A stretch of 64,000 bases of DNA from Pseudorhodobacter aquimaris. Its GTDB lineage: Bacteria; Pseudomonadota; Alphaproteobacteria; Rhodobacterales; Rhodobacteraceae. The stretch spans positions 102,192 to 166,191 of the forward strand of contig NZ_LGHS01000069.1 in NCBI RefSeq assembly GCF_001202025.1, written 5' to 3'. How positions within the stretch are numbered: the stretch's first letter is position 1; every line of letters starts with the position of its first letter. A model generated the notes under the pieces. That model was not told where the DNA came from, made no database searches, and saw only the letters and a program-made list of their open reading frames with translations. This document shows positions 18,759-28,900 of the stretch, in pieces. Position numbers and translations under genes: made by a program.

Positions 18759-18809
18759 TTGAGAATGATTATCAATATCATTGACAGTTGCGAATGGTTC
18801 GCATTATCT
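18759..18809 (+). promoter_or_regulatory. metal-responsive promoter/operator region (Fur/Mur-like boxes with -35/-10)
   Basis: The stretch 18761-18779 (GAGAATGATTATCAATATC) closely resembles the Fur consensus GATAATGATTATCATTATC. A perfect inverted repeat GCGAA-TGG-TTCGC follows at 18790-18802. A TTGACA hexamer lies at 18781-18786 and a poor -10 (TTATCT) 17 bases later, so the second palindrome would sit between the promoter elements. This predicts repression by a Fur-family regulator. In Rhodobacterales manganese importers are controlled by Mur, a Fur homologue, so Mur is a reasonable candidate. The exact regulator is inference. Confidence 0.65.
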
Positions 18810-18838
18810 ATGGCCAAACACAAAGTGGAGCCAGAAGA

Positions 18839-19759
18839 ATGACAGTTTGCCGGAACCGACCCCTGACAAGTCTAATGATGCTTGGCGCGACCTGCCTTTT
18901 CGCGCTTTCGGCCAACGCGCAAGGCACGGATAAGCCGTTCAAGGTGGTGACCACTTTCACCATCCTGCAAGACATCGCGCAGAATGTGGCAGGCGATGCC
19001 GCCGAGGTGGTTTCCATCACCAAACCGGGCGCGGAAATCCACGGATATGAGCCGACACCGCAAGATATTGTAAAGGCGTCGGGCGCGGATCTGGTGCTTT
19101 ATAACGGGATGAACCTTGAGATCTGGTTCGAACAATTCATCGCCAACCTCGGGGATATGCCCTCTGCGGTTTTGACTGATGGTATCACGCCGATCTCGAT
19201 TTCCGAGGGCGATTATGAGGGCAAGCCGAACCCGCATGGTTGGATGGGTTTGGATAATGCGATGGTCTATGTCGACAATATCCAACAGGCATTTGCCCGG
19301 CATGACCCCGAAAACGCCGAAACCTATGCCCTGAACGCCGAGAGCTACAAGCAACAGATCCGCGAGACGGTTGGCCCCTTGCGCGACCGTATTCTGGCAC
19401 TGCCCGAGGAAAGCCGCTGGCTGGTCAGCTGCGAAGGGGCGTTCAGCTACTTGGCGCATGATTTTGGTTTGCAAGAGCTGTACCTCTGGCCGATCAACGC
19501 CGATCAGACCGGCACCCCGCAACAGGTCCGCAAAGTGATTGACGGTGTGCGCGAACACAAGATCCCGGCGGTGTTTTGTGAAAGCACGGTCAATCAGGCC
19601 CCGGCCAAGCAGGTCGCGCGCGAAACCGGCGCGGAATATGGCGGGATGCTCTATGTTGACAGTCTGACCGAAGCTGATGGCGCGGTGCCGACCTATCTTG
19701 ACCTCTTGCGTGTTGATGCCGAAACCCTTGCAGATGCGCTTGCACCGCAGACCGAGTAG
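18839..19759 (+). CDS. sitA: metal ABC transporter substrate-binding protein (manganese/iron type, SitA-like)
   Basis: A 306-residue periplasmic binding protein of cluster A-I. A signal peptide ends near ALSANAQG. The usual metal ligands can be placed at the His of GAEIHGYEPTPQD, the His of NPHGWMGLDNA, the Glu of CEGAFSYLAHDFGL and an Asp near YVDSLTEADG. There is no histidine-rich loop, which argues for manganese or iron over zinc. I chose the ATG at 18839, after AGAAGA, because it gives a clean signal peptide. It is first in a four-gene importer operon behind the metal-responsive promoter. Confidence 0.93.
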   Translation: MTVCRNRPLTSLMMLGATCLFALSANAQGTDKPFKVVTTFTILQDIAQNVAGDAAEVVSITKPGAEIHGYEPTPQDIVKASGADLVLYNGMNLEIWFEQFIANLGDMPSAVLTDGITPISISEGDYEGKPNPHGWMGLDNAMVYVDNIQQAFARHDPENAETYALNAESYKQQIRETVGPLRDRILALPEESRWLVSCEGAFSYLAHDFGLQELYLWPINADQTGTPQQVRKVIDGVREHKIPAVFCESTVNQAPAKQVARETGAEYGGMLYVDSLTEADGAVPTYLDLLRVDAETLADALAPQTE

Positions 19760-19810
19760 GTATTTGGTGTGAATATAAACGTCTCCAGCACTGCCCAGAA
19801 GGATCGCTTC

Positions 19811-20731
19811 ATGCTTGACCAATCGCCCCGGACGCCGCGCCCTGCCAGTTTTGGCGGGGCGTCGGGCGGCATTATGGTGCGTGATGTCACCGTGACCTAT
19901 CGTAACGGTCATACCGCGCTTTATGACGCCAGTTTTGAGATTCCGCGCGGGACGATTACGGCGCTGGTCGGGGTGAACGGTGCGGGAAAATCGACGCTTT
20001 TCAAGGCGATCATGGGGTTTGTGCCTGCTGCGCGTGGCGAAATCCGCCTGCTCGGTAAAACGGTCAAAGAGGCGCTTGCGGCCAATCTGGTTGCCTATGT
20101 TCCGCAATCCGAAGAAGTGGACTGGGCCTTTCCGGTTCTGGTTGAGGATGTGGTGATGATGGGGCGCTATGGGCATATGGGCTTTTTGCGCCGTGCCCGT
20201 GCCGCCGATCACGCGGCGGTGGACCAAGCCCTTGACCGTGTCGGCATGCTCGATTTCCGCAAACGCCAGATCGGGGAGCTTTCTGGCGGGCAGCGCAAGC
20301 GCGTGTTTCTGGCACGCAGTCTGGCGCAGGATGGTCAGGTGATCTTGCTGGACGAACCCTTCACCGGCGTCGATGTGAAAACCGAGGAACAGATCATTAC
20401 CCTCTTGCGTGAGCTGCGCGATGAGGGGCGGGTGATGTTGGTCTCGACCCATAACCTTGGTTCTGTGCCTGAATTTTGTGACCGCACGGTTCTGGTCAAA
20501 GGTACCGTGCTGGCTTTTGGCCCGACCGAAGAGACCTTTACCCGTGACAATCTGGAACATGCCTTTGGCGGTGTTTTGCGCCATTTCACCCTTGGTGCCG
20601 GTCAGCTGCATGATGATGACGACCCGCGTGAGGTGACGGTGATTTCGGATGATGAACGCCCCTTCGTCCAATATGGCGCCAAACATCGTGCCCACGCCGG
20701 GCTGTCCAAGAAAACCGGAGGTGCCGCGTGA
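19811..20731 (+). CDS. sitB: metal ABC transporter ATP-binding protein (SitB-like)
   Basis: A 306-residue ATPase of a manganese/iron importer. It carries Walker A (GVNGAGKST), the signature [15 protein letters not shown] and Walker B ([12 protein letters not shown]). The C-terminal ~50 residues extend beyond the typical ATPase core ([19 protein letters not shown]) and include an acidic run. The ATG at 19811 with AAGGA is preferred to a GTG at 19769. The stop overlaps the next gene by 4 bases. Confidence 0.94.
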   Translation: MLDQSPRTPRPASFGGASGGIMVRDVTVTYRNGHTALYDASFEIPRGTITALVGVNGAGKSTLFKAIMGFVPAARGEIRLLGKTVKEALAANLVAYVPQSEEVDWAFPVLVEDVVMMGRYGHMGFLRRARAADHAAVDQALDRVGMLDFRKRQIGELSGGQRKRVFLARSLAQDGQVILLDEPFTGVDVKTEEQIITLLRELRDEGRVMLVSTHNLGSVPEFCDRTVLVKGTVLAFGPTEETFTRDNLEHAFGGVLRHFTLGAGQLHDDDDPREVTVISDDERPFVQYGAKHRAHAGLSKKTGGAA

Positions 20732-21606
20732 TCGCCACCTTGTTGGAGCCATTCGGTTACAGCTATATGTTCAATGCGATGTGGGTCTCGGCGCTGGTTG
20801 GCGGGGTATGCGCGTTTTTGTCGTGCTACCTTATGCTCAAAGGTTGGTCGCTGATCGGTGACGCGCTCAGCCATTCTGTCGTGCCGGGGGTTGCTGGGGC
20901 CTATATGCTGGGCCTGCCTTTTGCGCTTGGGGCGTTTTTGTCGGGCGGTTTGGCGGCGGGGGCGATGCTGTTTTTATCGGGTCGTTCGGGCCTTAAAATC
21001 GATGTGATCATCGGCATCATTTTTACATCGTTTTTCGGTCTTGGGCTGTTCATGCTGTCATTATCGCCGGCCTCGATCTCGATCCAGACCATCATCATGG
21101 GCAATATCCTTGCCATCACGCCCGAGGATACGTTGCAACTGGCCATCATCGGCTTTGTCAGCCTTGCGGTGCTTTTGGCCAAGTGGAAGGATCTGATGGT
21201 GGTGTTTTTTGACGAAAACCATGCGCGCACCATCGGCTTGCGGCCTGATGTGTTGAAGGCGGTGTTTTTCCTGTTGCTCTCGGCCTCTATTGTGGCGGCG
21301 ATGGTGACGGTGGGCGCGTTTCTGGTGATTGCCCTTGTGGTGACACCGGGGGCGACGGCCTATTTGCTCTGTGACCGTTTTCCGCGTTTGATCGTTTTGT
21401 CGGTGATCATCGGCTCGGTCACCAGCTTTCTGGGCGCCTATGCCAGCTATTTTCTGGATGGGGCGACGGGGGGCGTGATCGTGACGCTGCAAACGGTGAT
21501 CTTCCTGCTGGCCTTTGTGTTTGCGCCCAAACACGGGATGCGGGCGGCGCGGGCCAAGGCGCGGGCGGCCCTGCGCAAGGGCCCGATGGCGGAGGCACAG
21601 ACATGA
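20728..21606 (+). CDS. sitC: metal ABC transporter permease (SitC-like)
   Basis: A 292-residue permease of the ABC-3 family with about eight membrane helices. Family-typical stretches are [22 protein letters not shown] at the N-terminus and [12 protein letters not shown] near the C-terminus. It forms the membrane channel together with the next gene product, which shares the same layout. Starts and stops overlap by 4 bases on both sides, showing tight coupling within the operon. Confidence 0.93.
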   Translation: MIATLLEPFGYSYMFNAMWVSALVGGVCAFLSCYLMLKGWSLIGDALSHSVVPGVAGAYMLGLPFALGAFLSGGLAAGAMLFLSGRSGLKIDVIIGIIFTSFFGLGLFMLSLSPASISIQTIIMGNILAITPEDTLQLAIIGFVSLAVLLAKWKDLMVVFFDENHARTIGLRPDVLKAVFFLLLSASIVAAMVTVGAFLVIALVVTPGATAYLLCDRFPRLIVLSVIIGSVTSFLGAYASYFLDGATGGVIVTLQTVIFLLAFVFAPKHGMRAARAKARAALRKGPMAEAQT

Positions 21607-22448
21607 TCGACGCGTTGCTTTTGCCGTTCCAGTTTCCCTTTATGCAGAACGCCTTTTGGATTGCGCTTTTGGTCGCGCCACCCACGGCCTTGTTGTCATG
21701 CTTTTTGGTATTGAAAGGCTGGGCGCTGATGGGCGATGCCGTCAGCCATGCGACGTTGCCGGGGATCGTGCTGGCGTGGATGCTGGGGTTGCCGTTGATC
21801 GTGGGGGCGTTTTCGGCGGGGATGCTTTGCGCGCTTGCCACCGGCTATTTGGCGGATAACGGGCGGGTGAAACAGGATACGGTCATGGGGGTGGTGTTCT
21901 CGGGGATGTTCGGCGTCGGGATCATTCTTTATACCTCGATCAGCACGAACGAGCATCTGGACCATATCCTTTTTGGCAACATGCTGGGCGTGGGGGCCAA
22001 GGACCTTTGGACATCGGGGGTGATCGGGGTGCTGGTTGCGGGGCTGTTGGTTTTGAAGTGGAAAGATCTGCTGCTCCATGCCTTTGACCCGGCACAGGCA
22101 CAGGCCTCGGGGTTGCGGACGAACTGGTTGCATTATGGGTTGCTCAGCCTGTTGTCGCTGACCATCGTCTCGACGCTGTCATCGGTGGGGTTGATTTTGG
22201 CCGTGGCCTTGCTGATCACACCCGGCGCCATCGCCTTTTTGCTGGTGCGCAGTTTCGGGCAGATGATGATTGTTTCAGTGCTGGCCTGTCTGGGGTCGAT
22301 GCTGGCTGGATGCTATGCCAGCTTTTACCTTGATAGCGCGCCTGCCGCGACGATTGTGCTGATCTTGACCTTGGTGTTTATCATAGCCTTTGTGCGCAGG
22401 CTTTATATCACGCATCAAACCTCACAGCGGATGGCCCCGCCCGTATAA
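21603..22448 (+). CDS. sitD: metal ABC transporter permease (SitD-like)
   Basis: A 281-residue second permease of the metal importer, paralogous to the preceding one (compare FLVLKGWALMGDAVSHATLPGI with its counterpart). About eight helices are seen. Two different permeases in one operon is the SitCD/YfeCD arrangement, typical of manganese/iron rather than zinc importers, which usually have one. It is the last gene of the operon and converges on the minus-strand gene ending at 22467. Confidence 0.93.
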   Translation: MIDALLLPFQFPFMQNAFWIALLVAPPTALLSCFLVLKGWALMGDAVSHATLPGIVLAWMLGLPLIVGAFSAGMLCALATGYLADNGRVKQDTVMGVVFSGMFGVGIILYTSISTNEHLDHILFGNMLGVGAKDLWTSGVIGVLVAGLLVLKWKDLLLHAFDPAQAQASGLRTNWLHYGLLSLLSLTIVSTLSSVGLILAVALLITPGAIAFLLVRSFGQMMIVSVLACLGSMLAGCYASFYLDSAPAATIVLILTLVFIIAFVRRLYITHQTSQRMAPPV

Positions 22449-22457
22449 GAGGCGGGG
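22435..22457. terminator. GC-rich hairpin between converging genes
   Basis: Arms CCCCGCC (22435-22441) and GGCGGGG (22451-22457) form a perfect 7-bp stem that overlaps the sitD stop. No T-run follows on either strand, so this is at best a weak terminator or mRNA-end hairpin. Confidence 0.4.
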
Positions 22458-22466
22458 CGCGCAGGG

Positions 22467-22817
22467 TTAATCAGGCGTTTTGCGGAAAAGCGACTGCGCG
22501 GTATAGACCAGAATGGCCGCGCCCGCCGCCCCCATCGCCGCCACGCCAAGCAGGACGACCACATCAATCGGTCCGCCAAGATCGCGGAAATGCGAATTGG
22601 TCATGGCTTGGACGAACAGCACGGCGGCAATCGCGCCAAAGGGCATGGAAAGCTGTGCCAGAAGAAATTTCTTCATCGACATTTCGCGGTCGCGGATCAG
22701 TACATAAAGGTAGGCGACCGTCACCACGACTGCCACAGCGACCATGCCCCAGAACAGAGCGCGGCCAAAGATTTCCTCAAAAACCGCGATCATCGTCTCT
22801 AATGTAAGTTGTTCCAT
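22467..22817 (-). CDS. small membrane protein, DUF5368-like
   Basis: A 116-residue protein with three hydrophobic segments (about residues 20-42, 55-72 and 82-105). It follows the sulfide-oxidoreductase-like gene with a 10-base gap, so the two share a transcript. It resembles a small family of unknown function seen in Rhodobacterales. The most economical guess is a membrane partner or anchor for the exported flavoprotein, since no cytochrome subunit is encoded next to it. Function is not known. Confidence 0.7.
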   Translation of the reverse strand: MEQLTLETMIAVFEEIFGRALFWGMVAVAVVVTVAYLYVLIRDREMSMKKFLLAQLSMPFGAIAAVLFVQAMTNSHFRDLGGPIDVVVLLGVAAMGAAGAAILVYTAQSLFRKTPD

Positions 22818-22827
22818 GGTTTTCCCC

Positions 22828-24141
22828 TTATGCCTTGCCGCGCAGCATGGCGTTATAGGTGGCTTTCAGGGCCACTTCCTTCATCAACCAGCTGATCCAC
22901 AGCTCCTCTAGCGGGGCGATGATGCCCGGAAAGGAAGGGACGAGGTTGTTGTTGTAATCAAACTCCACCAGCATCGCGCGCCCGACGCGGGTGATCATCG
23001 GGCAAGAGGTGTAGCCGCCATAGGTGGCCGTGCCCTCATTGCCCTGAATGGCCGCGACCAGATGGTCCTCGACCACGGGCACCTGAAACTTGACCGAAGC
23101 TGCGGTTTTGCCCTTTGGCACGCCCGCAACATCGCCGAGGGCAAAGATTTCAGGGAAACGCAGGTGACGCAGGGTTTGCATATTCACCTCGGCCCAGTCC
23201 TGACCGACCCATTTATCGACCCAGCTGAGGCCCGACTCGCGGACGAAATCGGGGGCGCGCTGTGGCGGGATGACGTGCAGGTAGTCATAGGGCATTTCCA
23301 CGTCGCCCGCTGGTGTGGCGAAGGTCGCGCGCTTTGCACCCGGCTCAATGGCTTTGAGGACATGGCTGTAATGGGGCGTGATGCCGCGATCCAGAAACAG
23401 CATCCGCACCTTTTCCGAAACAATCGGCACACCGAAAAGCGTGTGGTCATGGGCGGCGTAATGCATGTCATGCTTGCCCGGGCCCGCAGTGCGCTTGGCG
23501 ATGTCGTCGATCAGGAAGGCGTGTTTCAACGGCGCGCCTGCGCATTTCATCTCAGTGATTGGGCGGGTGAAAATGCCGACGCCGCCCTCTTCGGTAAACT
23601 TCTGTGCGGCGGTCCATGTGCGTGCCGCTGCATCCGGCCCTGCATAAAGTGCGCCAATACCATTGGTGCCGATCAGATCAAGCGAGAACCCCTCAATCGC
23701 GTCATGGTCCAGCACAAGGCCGGGGGCGAGGATCAGAAAGTCATAGGAGAGGGTTTGCCCGCTGGCGGTGCTGACGGTCTTGGCTGTGGGGTCAACGGCG
23801 GCGACAGCCTCGGGGAAATGGGTGATGCCCTTAGGCAGCCAATCGGTGGTTTTGGATTGCGTATATTCCGCAGGTTTCAACCCCGCCGCAACCAATGTCA
23901 GGCCGGGTTGGTACAAATGGTCAACACGCGGGTCAAGGATCGTAATCTCGGCCCCGTCCAGCCGGTCCACCAGCCGGTTGACAAGCGCCGTACCTGCGGC
24001 CCCTGCGCCGATCATCACAATCTTGGCCTTGGTTTTGATGCGCGCTGCCTTGGCCGGTGTTGTGGCTGCGATGGCCAGACCACCGGCAACCAATCCCAAA
24101 AATCCGCGGCGGGAGGCTGATAATTCATTGAACTGGTTCAT
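22828..24141 (-). CDS. Tat-exported sulfide:quinone oxidoreductase/flavocytochrome-c sulfide dehydrogenase flavoprotein homologue
   Basis: A 437-residue periplasmic FAD protein. The N-terminus carries a Tat signal (SASRRGFLGL, twin Arg at 11-12), followed by the FAD-binding motif IVMIGAGAAGTAL (41-53). Two cysteines match the redox pair of SQR/FCSD enzymes: Cys200 in KCAGAPLKHAF and Cys380 in YTSCPMITR. FAD-contact motif EIFALGDVAGVPK is present. It probably oxidises sulfide or a related sulfur compound and passes electrons to quinone or a cytochrome. A good ribosome site (AAGGGAG) sets the start. The promoter holds SqrR-like and FNR-like sites, which support a sulfur and low-oxygen role. SQR versus FCSD cannot be decided. 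Confidence 0.85.
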   Translation of the reverse strand: MNQFNELSASRRGFLGLVAGGLAIAATTPAKAARIKTKAKIVMIGAGAAGTALVNRLVDRLDGAEITILDPRVDHLYQPGLTLVAAGLKPAEYTQSKTTDWLPKGITHFPEAVAAVDPTAKTVSTASGQTLSYDFLILAPGLVLDHDAIEGFSLDLIGTNGIGALYAGPDAAARTWTAAQKFTEEGGVGIFTRPITEMKCAGAPLKHAFLIDDIAKRTAGPGKHDMHYAAHDHTLFGVPIVSEKVRMLFLDRGITPHYSHVLKAIEPGAKRATFATPAGDVEMPYDYLHVIPPQRAPDFVRESGLSWVDKWVGQDWAEVNMQTLRHLRFPEIFALGDVAGVPKGKTAASVKFQVPVVEDHLVAAIQGNEGTATYGGYTSCPMITRVGRAMLVEFDYNNNLVPSFPGIIAPLEELWISWLMKEVALKATYNAMLRGKA

Positions 24142-24192
24142 ATAGGACTCCCTTGAAATACGTGCAGGCCGATGGTTGGCAGGCGTTGAACT

Positions 24193-24216
24193 ATACATTC
24201 GTAAAACAGAATTTAT
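24193..24216. promoter_or_regulatory. SqrR/BigR-like operator
   Basis: The palindrome ATTC-N8-GAAT at 24197-24212 (spacer GTAAAACA) is exactly the core reported for SqrR, the sulfide-sensing ArsR-type repressor of Rhodobacter. The symmetry extends outward to TATA on each side. It lies 56 bases before the flavoprotein start codon. Confidence 0.6.
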
Positions 24217-24237
24217 AATGCAAAAGGTTTTCGGGCA

Positions 24238-24251
24238 TTGATCTGCGTCAA
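24238..24251. promoter_or_regulatory. FNR/FnrL-like box
   Basis: TTGATCTGCGTCAA fits the Crp/Fnr consensus TTGAY-N4-RTCAA at all ten fixed positions. It is about 97 bases before the flavoprotein start codon and suggests activation or repression at low oxygen. Confidence 0.6.
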
Positions 24252-24297
24252 TACAGCGCGGAAATGATGCCGCGGCTGCCTTGTGCCGGAGCGCGGA

Positions 24298-24693
24298 TCA
24301 GCGGGGGGGGCGGGTCAGCACGAATATTGCCGCGCCGCCCATAAACAAAACCTGCAGCCCCAAGGCGTAGGCAGGCGCACCGGCCACTAAGGCGCCGATG
24401 AAGGCCGCTGTCATCATGCCTACGGCCATTGCCTTATGTTTCGGGGCGATGGCGCCATTGCTTTGCCAGCTTGCCAGTGCGGGGCCGAACGTCTGGCTTT
24501 GGACCAGGCGCGCATGCAGGCCGGGTGCGCTTTTGGCAAAGGAAAATGCCGCCAGAATGATGAAGGGCGTGGTGGGCAGCAGGGGCAGAACCACGCCTAT
24601 TGCGCCCAAAAACAGCGCAGTGCCGCCCAATACCCGCCAGCCCCAAAGCGACAGGAATGCACGCGTGCCGTTACGTGGAGCGGGGTTGGTCAT
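24298..24693 (-). CDS. YbaN (DUF454) family inner-membrane protein
   Basis: A 131-residue membrane protein. The family signature is clear: GVVLPLLPTTPFIILAAFSFAKSAP in the first half, with about three helices overall. Function is unknown; in some bacteria it lies near heme or respiratory genes. It runs toward the SqrR/FNR-controlled promoter region and could be read separately from its own promoter between 24694 and 24886. Confidence 0.88.
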   Translation of the reverse strand: MTNPAPRNGTRAFLSLWGWRVLGGTALFLGAIGVVLPLLPTTPFIILAAFSFAKSAPGLHARLVQSQTFGPALASWQSNGAIAPKHKAMAVGMMTAAFIGALVAGAPAYALGLQVLFMGGAAIFVLTRPPR

Positions 24694-24886
24694 CGGGTAT
24701 CCCTTGATATTTCGATGGCAATCTAGCGCAGTCGCCCTAGCTGTTCAATCGACCTACCCTGCTTTGCAAAGGGCACGCCTGGCATGATCTACGTAAAAAA
24801 ACAGCTTTGTGTATTGAGCTGCGACTGGCAAAGGCTGCGACGCTATGTCATATCAAACCCACAAAATATTGACCCGAGGAAGCCAG

Positions 24887-25975
24887 ATGATCAAACGTCT
24901 CATTATTGCTGTTGTTTTGCTGACATTGATTGTTGGCGGGATCGTCGGGTTCAATCAGTTTCGCGACAAGATGATCGCCGAGTATTTTGCAACCATGACG
25001 CCCCCCCCGGTTGCTGTATCAACCGTCAAGGTTGAACCGATCGTCTGGCAGTCGGGGATTGACGCCGTGGGTACGGCGATTGCATCCCAAGGTGTGGATC
25101 TGGCGGTTGAGGCCTCTGGTCTGGTGCGCAGCATCAGCTTTGATGCCAATGACAAGGTGTCCGAAGGGCAGACCTTGCTTCAGCTTGACGAGCGGATCGA
25201 GCGTGCGGATCTGGGCGCGGCGATGGCCTCGCTTGATCTTGCCGTCACCCAGTTGAACCGCAACAAGACCTTGCAGGAACGCGGGATCAGCACCACCAAT
25301 ACCGTCGATACCGCCGAGGTTCAGGAGAAGAGCGCGCGCGCACAGGTTGCCAAGCTGACGGCCATTTTGGACCAAAAGGAAATGGTTGCCCCCTTTGGCG
25401 GTGTGATCGGAATTGCCCGGGTTGAGGCGGGGGAATATGTGACCCCCGGCATGATCTATGCCACCTTGCAAAACCTTGACCGGATGCAGGCGGAATTTAC
25501 CGTTCCCGAACAACAGATCGGTGCGGTGGCGATTGGCATGGATGTCACCGCACGGACCGAGGCCGGAGACATGCAATTCACCGGCAAGATCATCGCGATT
25601 GAGCCGCGCGTCGATCCGGTCTCGCGGCTGGTCACCCTGCGGGCCTTGATCGACGATACCGATGGCAAGCTTTTCCCCGGCCAGTTTGTGCGCATCCGTG
25701 TCGTCTTGCCGTCCGAAGACGGGGTTCTGGCGCTGCCGCAAACGGCTGTGACCTCTAACCTTTATGGCGATTCCGTTTTTGTTGTGCGTGAGGGTGAGAC
25801 ACCGACCGTGGAACAGGTGTTTGTCAAGGTTGGCCGCCGCTCGGGCGGGATGGTCGAGATTGTGGATGGTATCGAGGCCGGGGATGAGGTGGTCGATGCC
25901 GGTCAGAACCGTTTGACGGGCGGGGCCGCTGTTGCGGTCGATAACAGCGTCTCGCCTGCGGCGGCAGTGGAATAG
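24887..25975 (+). CDS. RND efflux periplasmic adaptor (membrane fusion protein)
   Basis: A 362-residue HlyD/AcrA-type adaptor. An N-terminal membrane anchor (LIIAVVLLTLIVGGIVGF) is followed by the lipoyl half-motifs (AVEASGLVRSISFDANDKVSEGQTLLQLD), a helical hairpin (~100-150) and beta-barrel domains. It connects the RND pump encoded next to an outer-membrane channel; no outer-membrane factor is adjacent. The ATG at 24887 follows GAGGAAG and is preferred to an in-frame start at 24845. The pump gene starts 11 bases later. Confidence 0.93.
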   Translation: MIKRLIIAVVLLTLIVGGIVGFNQFRDKMIAEYFATMTPPPVAVSTVKVEPIVWQSGIDAVGTAIASQGVDLAVEASGLVRSISFDANDKVSEGQTLLQLDERIERADLGAAMASLDLAVTQLNRNKTLQERGISTTNTVDTAEVQEKSARAQVAKLTAILDQKEMVAPFGGVIGIARVEAGEYVTPGMIYATLQNLDRMQAEFTVPEQQIGAVAIGMDVTARTEAGDMQFTGKIIAIEPRVDPVSRLVTLRALIDDTDGKLFPGQFVRIRVVLPSEDGVLALPQTAVTSNLYGDSVFVVREGETPTVEQVFVKVGRRSGGMVEIVDGIEAGDEVVDAGQNRLTGGAAVAVDNSVSPAAAVE

Positions 25976-25985
25976 GGGCGATAGC

Positions 25986-28900
25986 ATGAATTTCTCTGAA
26001 GTCTTCATTCGCCGCCCGGTTCTGTCCTCGGTGCTTGCGGCATTTATCATTTTGTTGGGCCTGCAGTCGGTTTTAAACCTGCCCGTCCGGCAATATCCCG
26101 AGGTTGAAGAAACCGTCGTGACCGTGACAACGGTTTATCCCGGTGCCGCGCCGGACCTTATTCAGGGGTTTGTGACCGCCCCGATCGCCGCCGCCGTCGC
26201 CACAACCGAAAATATCGACTATGTCACCAGCCAGTCGCGGCCCTCGGCCTCGGTGGTGTCGGTGCAGATGCAGCTGGGCGCAAATTCCGAGGCGGCGCTG
26301 ACCGAAGTGCTCTCCAAGGTGCAGCAGGTCCGGGGCCAGTTGCCCGGCGATGCCGAAGATCCGATCATCACCAAGGGTACGGGGCAGACCTTTGCGCTGA
26401 TGTATCTGGCCGCGCAAAACCCGAATATGACGCCCGAGCAGTTGACCGAATATCTGGAACGCGTGGTCCGTCCGCGCGTCTCTACCATCGAAGGTGTGGC
26501 CGAGATGCAGATCATCGGGGCATCCAACTATGCGATGCGGGTCTGGATTGATCCGCTGCGTCTGGCCGCGCGCAAGGTCACCGCAGGTGAGGTTCTGGCC
26601 GCGATCCGTGCCTCGAACTTCTTGTCGGCGCCGGGCAGCACCGAAAACGAATATGTCACCTATTCGATCAGCCTCGAATCCACCCTGCAAACTGCCGAGG
26701 CCTTTGGCGCATTGCCCCTGATCACGACCGATACCGGCGTTGTGCGTCTGCGCGATGTCGCCACGGTTGAGCTGGCCTCTGAGGACCAGGAAGAGATCGT
26801 CACCTTTGACGGCGAGGGCGGCACCTTTATCGGCATCACCGCCACGCCTGCCGCCAACCCGCTGACCACGGCCGAGGCGGTATTGGCGGAATTGCCCAGC
26901 CTGAACGACAGCCTGCCCGAGGGCATGACCTTGAAACTGGTTTACGATTCGACCGAGACCATCAGCAGCTCTATCTTCGAGGTGTTCAAGACCATCGCCG
27001 AGGCGGTGGCGATTGTGATTGTGGTGATCCTGTTGTTCCTTGGGTCGTTCCGCTCGGTGCTGATGCCGGTTGCGACCATTCCGCTGTCGTTGATCGGGGT
27101 TTGTACGATCCTGTTGGCGTTGGGATATTCGATCAACCTGCTGACATTGCTGGCGATGGTTCTGGCGATCGGTCTGGTGGTGGATGACGCGATTGTGGTG
27201 GTGGAAAACATTCACCGCCATATCGAAGAGGGCATGCAGCCCGCTCCTGCCGCGATCAAGGGGATGAAGGAAATTGCCGGTCCCGTTGTCGCGATGACCC
27301 TGACCTTGGCGGCGGTTCTGGCGCCTTTGGCCTTTACCGGCGGGTTGACTGGCAGCCTCTTTACCGAATTTGCCATGACCTTGGCCGGTGCGGTTATCAT
27401 TTCGGGGCTGGTTGCCTTGACGATCACACCCGCAATGGCCGCGCGTTTGCTGAGCCATGGCAATGTCGGTCGGTTCCAGAAGATCGTGGACCGGACCTCT
27501 GATCGGGTCTCGAACTGGTATGAGCGGCGGGTGTCTTCCTCGTTGGATTACCGTCCCGTTACCTTGTTGATGGTTGCCGCTTTGTTGGGTGTCACGGGCT
27601 TTATGTTCATGAACACCACCAGCGAGCTTGCCCCCGAAGAGGATCAGGGCGCGCTGTTCGCCTTCCTCAACGGGCCGCGCTATGCCACGACCGATTACAC
27701 CTCACTTTATATCGAGGAGGTGACCAAAGCTACTGCCGAGGTCGAAGAGGTCGATGTCGGATTTTCCATTGCGGGTTTTGGCGGGGCAAAAAATAGCGGG
27801 ATATATATCTGGTCGTTGAAAGACTGGGCTGATCGCAGTCGCAGCCAGCAAGAGGTGCAGGGCGATATTCAGGCCAGTCTTGCGGGAAACACCGGGGTGG
27901 AGGGCTTTGTCTTTGCGCCGCCGACCTTGCCGGGGGCGGGGGGTGGCTTGCCGGTGTCCTTGGTGATCCAGTCGATCTATGCGCCCGAACGGGTGGTCGA
28001 AGTGGCTGAGGAGATCCGGCAAAAGGCGATGGCCTCGGGGCGGTTTATCGTTGTGCAAAACTCGCTCAGCTTTGATGCGCCGCAGGTGACGGTGACGATT
28101 GACCGCGAACGGGCCGCCAGCCTGAATGTGCCGATCTCCGATATCGGGTCGACTCTGGCGCTGTTGGTCGGTGGCAATGCGGTTGCGCAGTTCGATCTGG
28201 AAAGCAACAGCTATGACATCATCACCCAGGTGCCGCAGGAATGGCGCAACAACCCCGAACGTCTGGGCCAGTTCTTTGTGCGCGCATCCGGCGGGGCCTT
28301 GGTGCCTTTGTCCTCGGTTGTCTCGGTGAATACGGGGGCGAGTGCAGCCTCGATCGAGCAGTTCAACCAGTTGAACGCCGCCACGCTGACGGCGCTGCCT
28401 TCGATCGGGACGTCGACGGGGGACGGCTTGGCACAGCTGGAACAGATCGCCCGCGAGGTTTTGCCTGACGGGTTCTTTATCGACTATTCCGGCCAATCGC
28501 GGCTGGAGGTGGAGCAGGGTAACACCATTATCTTTGCCTTTGCCGCCGCTTTGGTCGTGATTTATCTGGTGCTTGCCGCGCAGTTCGAAAGCTTCCGTGA
28601 CCCCTTTATCATCCTGATGTCGGTGCCGCTGTCAATCTTTGGCGCGATCTTGCCGCTGAACCTTGGGTTGGGGACGCTGAACATCTATTCGCAGGTGGGG
28701 CTGATTACCCTGATCGGCCTGATCACCAAGCACGGTATCTTGATGGTGGAGTTCGCCAATCAGCAGCGTGAGGAACATAACCTGACCCGGCGTGAGGCGA
28801 TTGTGGCGGCGGCCAAAACCCGTCTGCGGCCGATCCTGATGACTACCGCCGCCATGGCGCTGGCCGTGGTGCCGTTGATCCTAGCTGAAGGGGCGGGGGC

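Noticed and set aside
18872..20752. A 626-codon minus-strand frame opposite the metal importer genes
   Set aside because: It is antisense to two well-supported genes and shows no recognisable motif.
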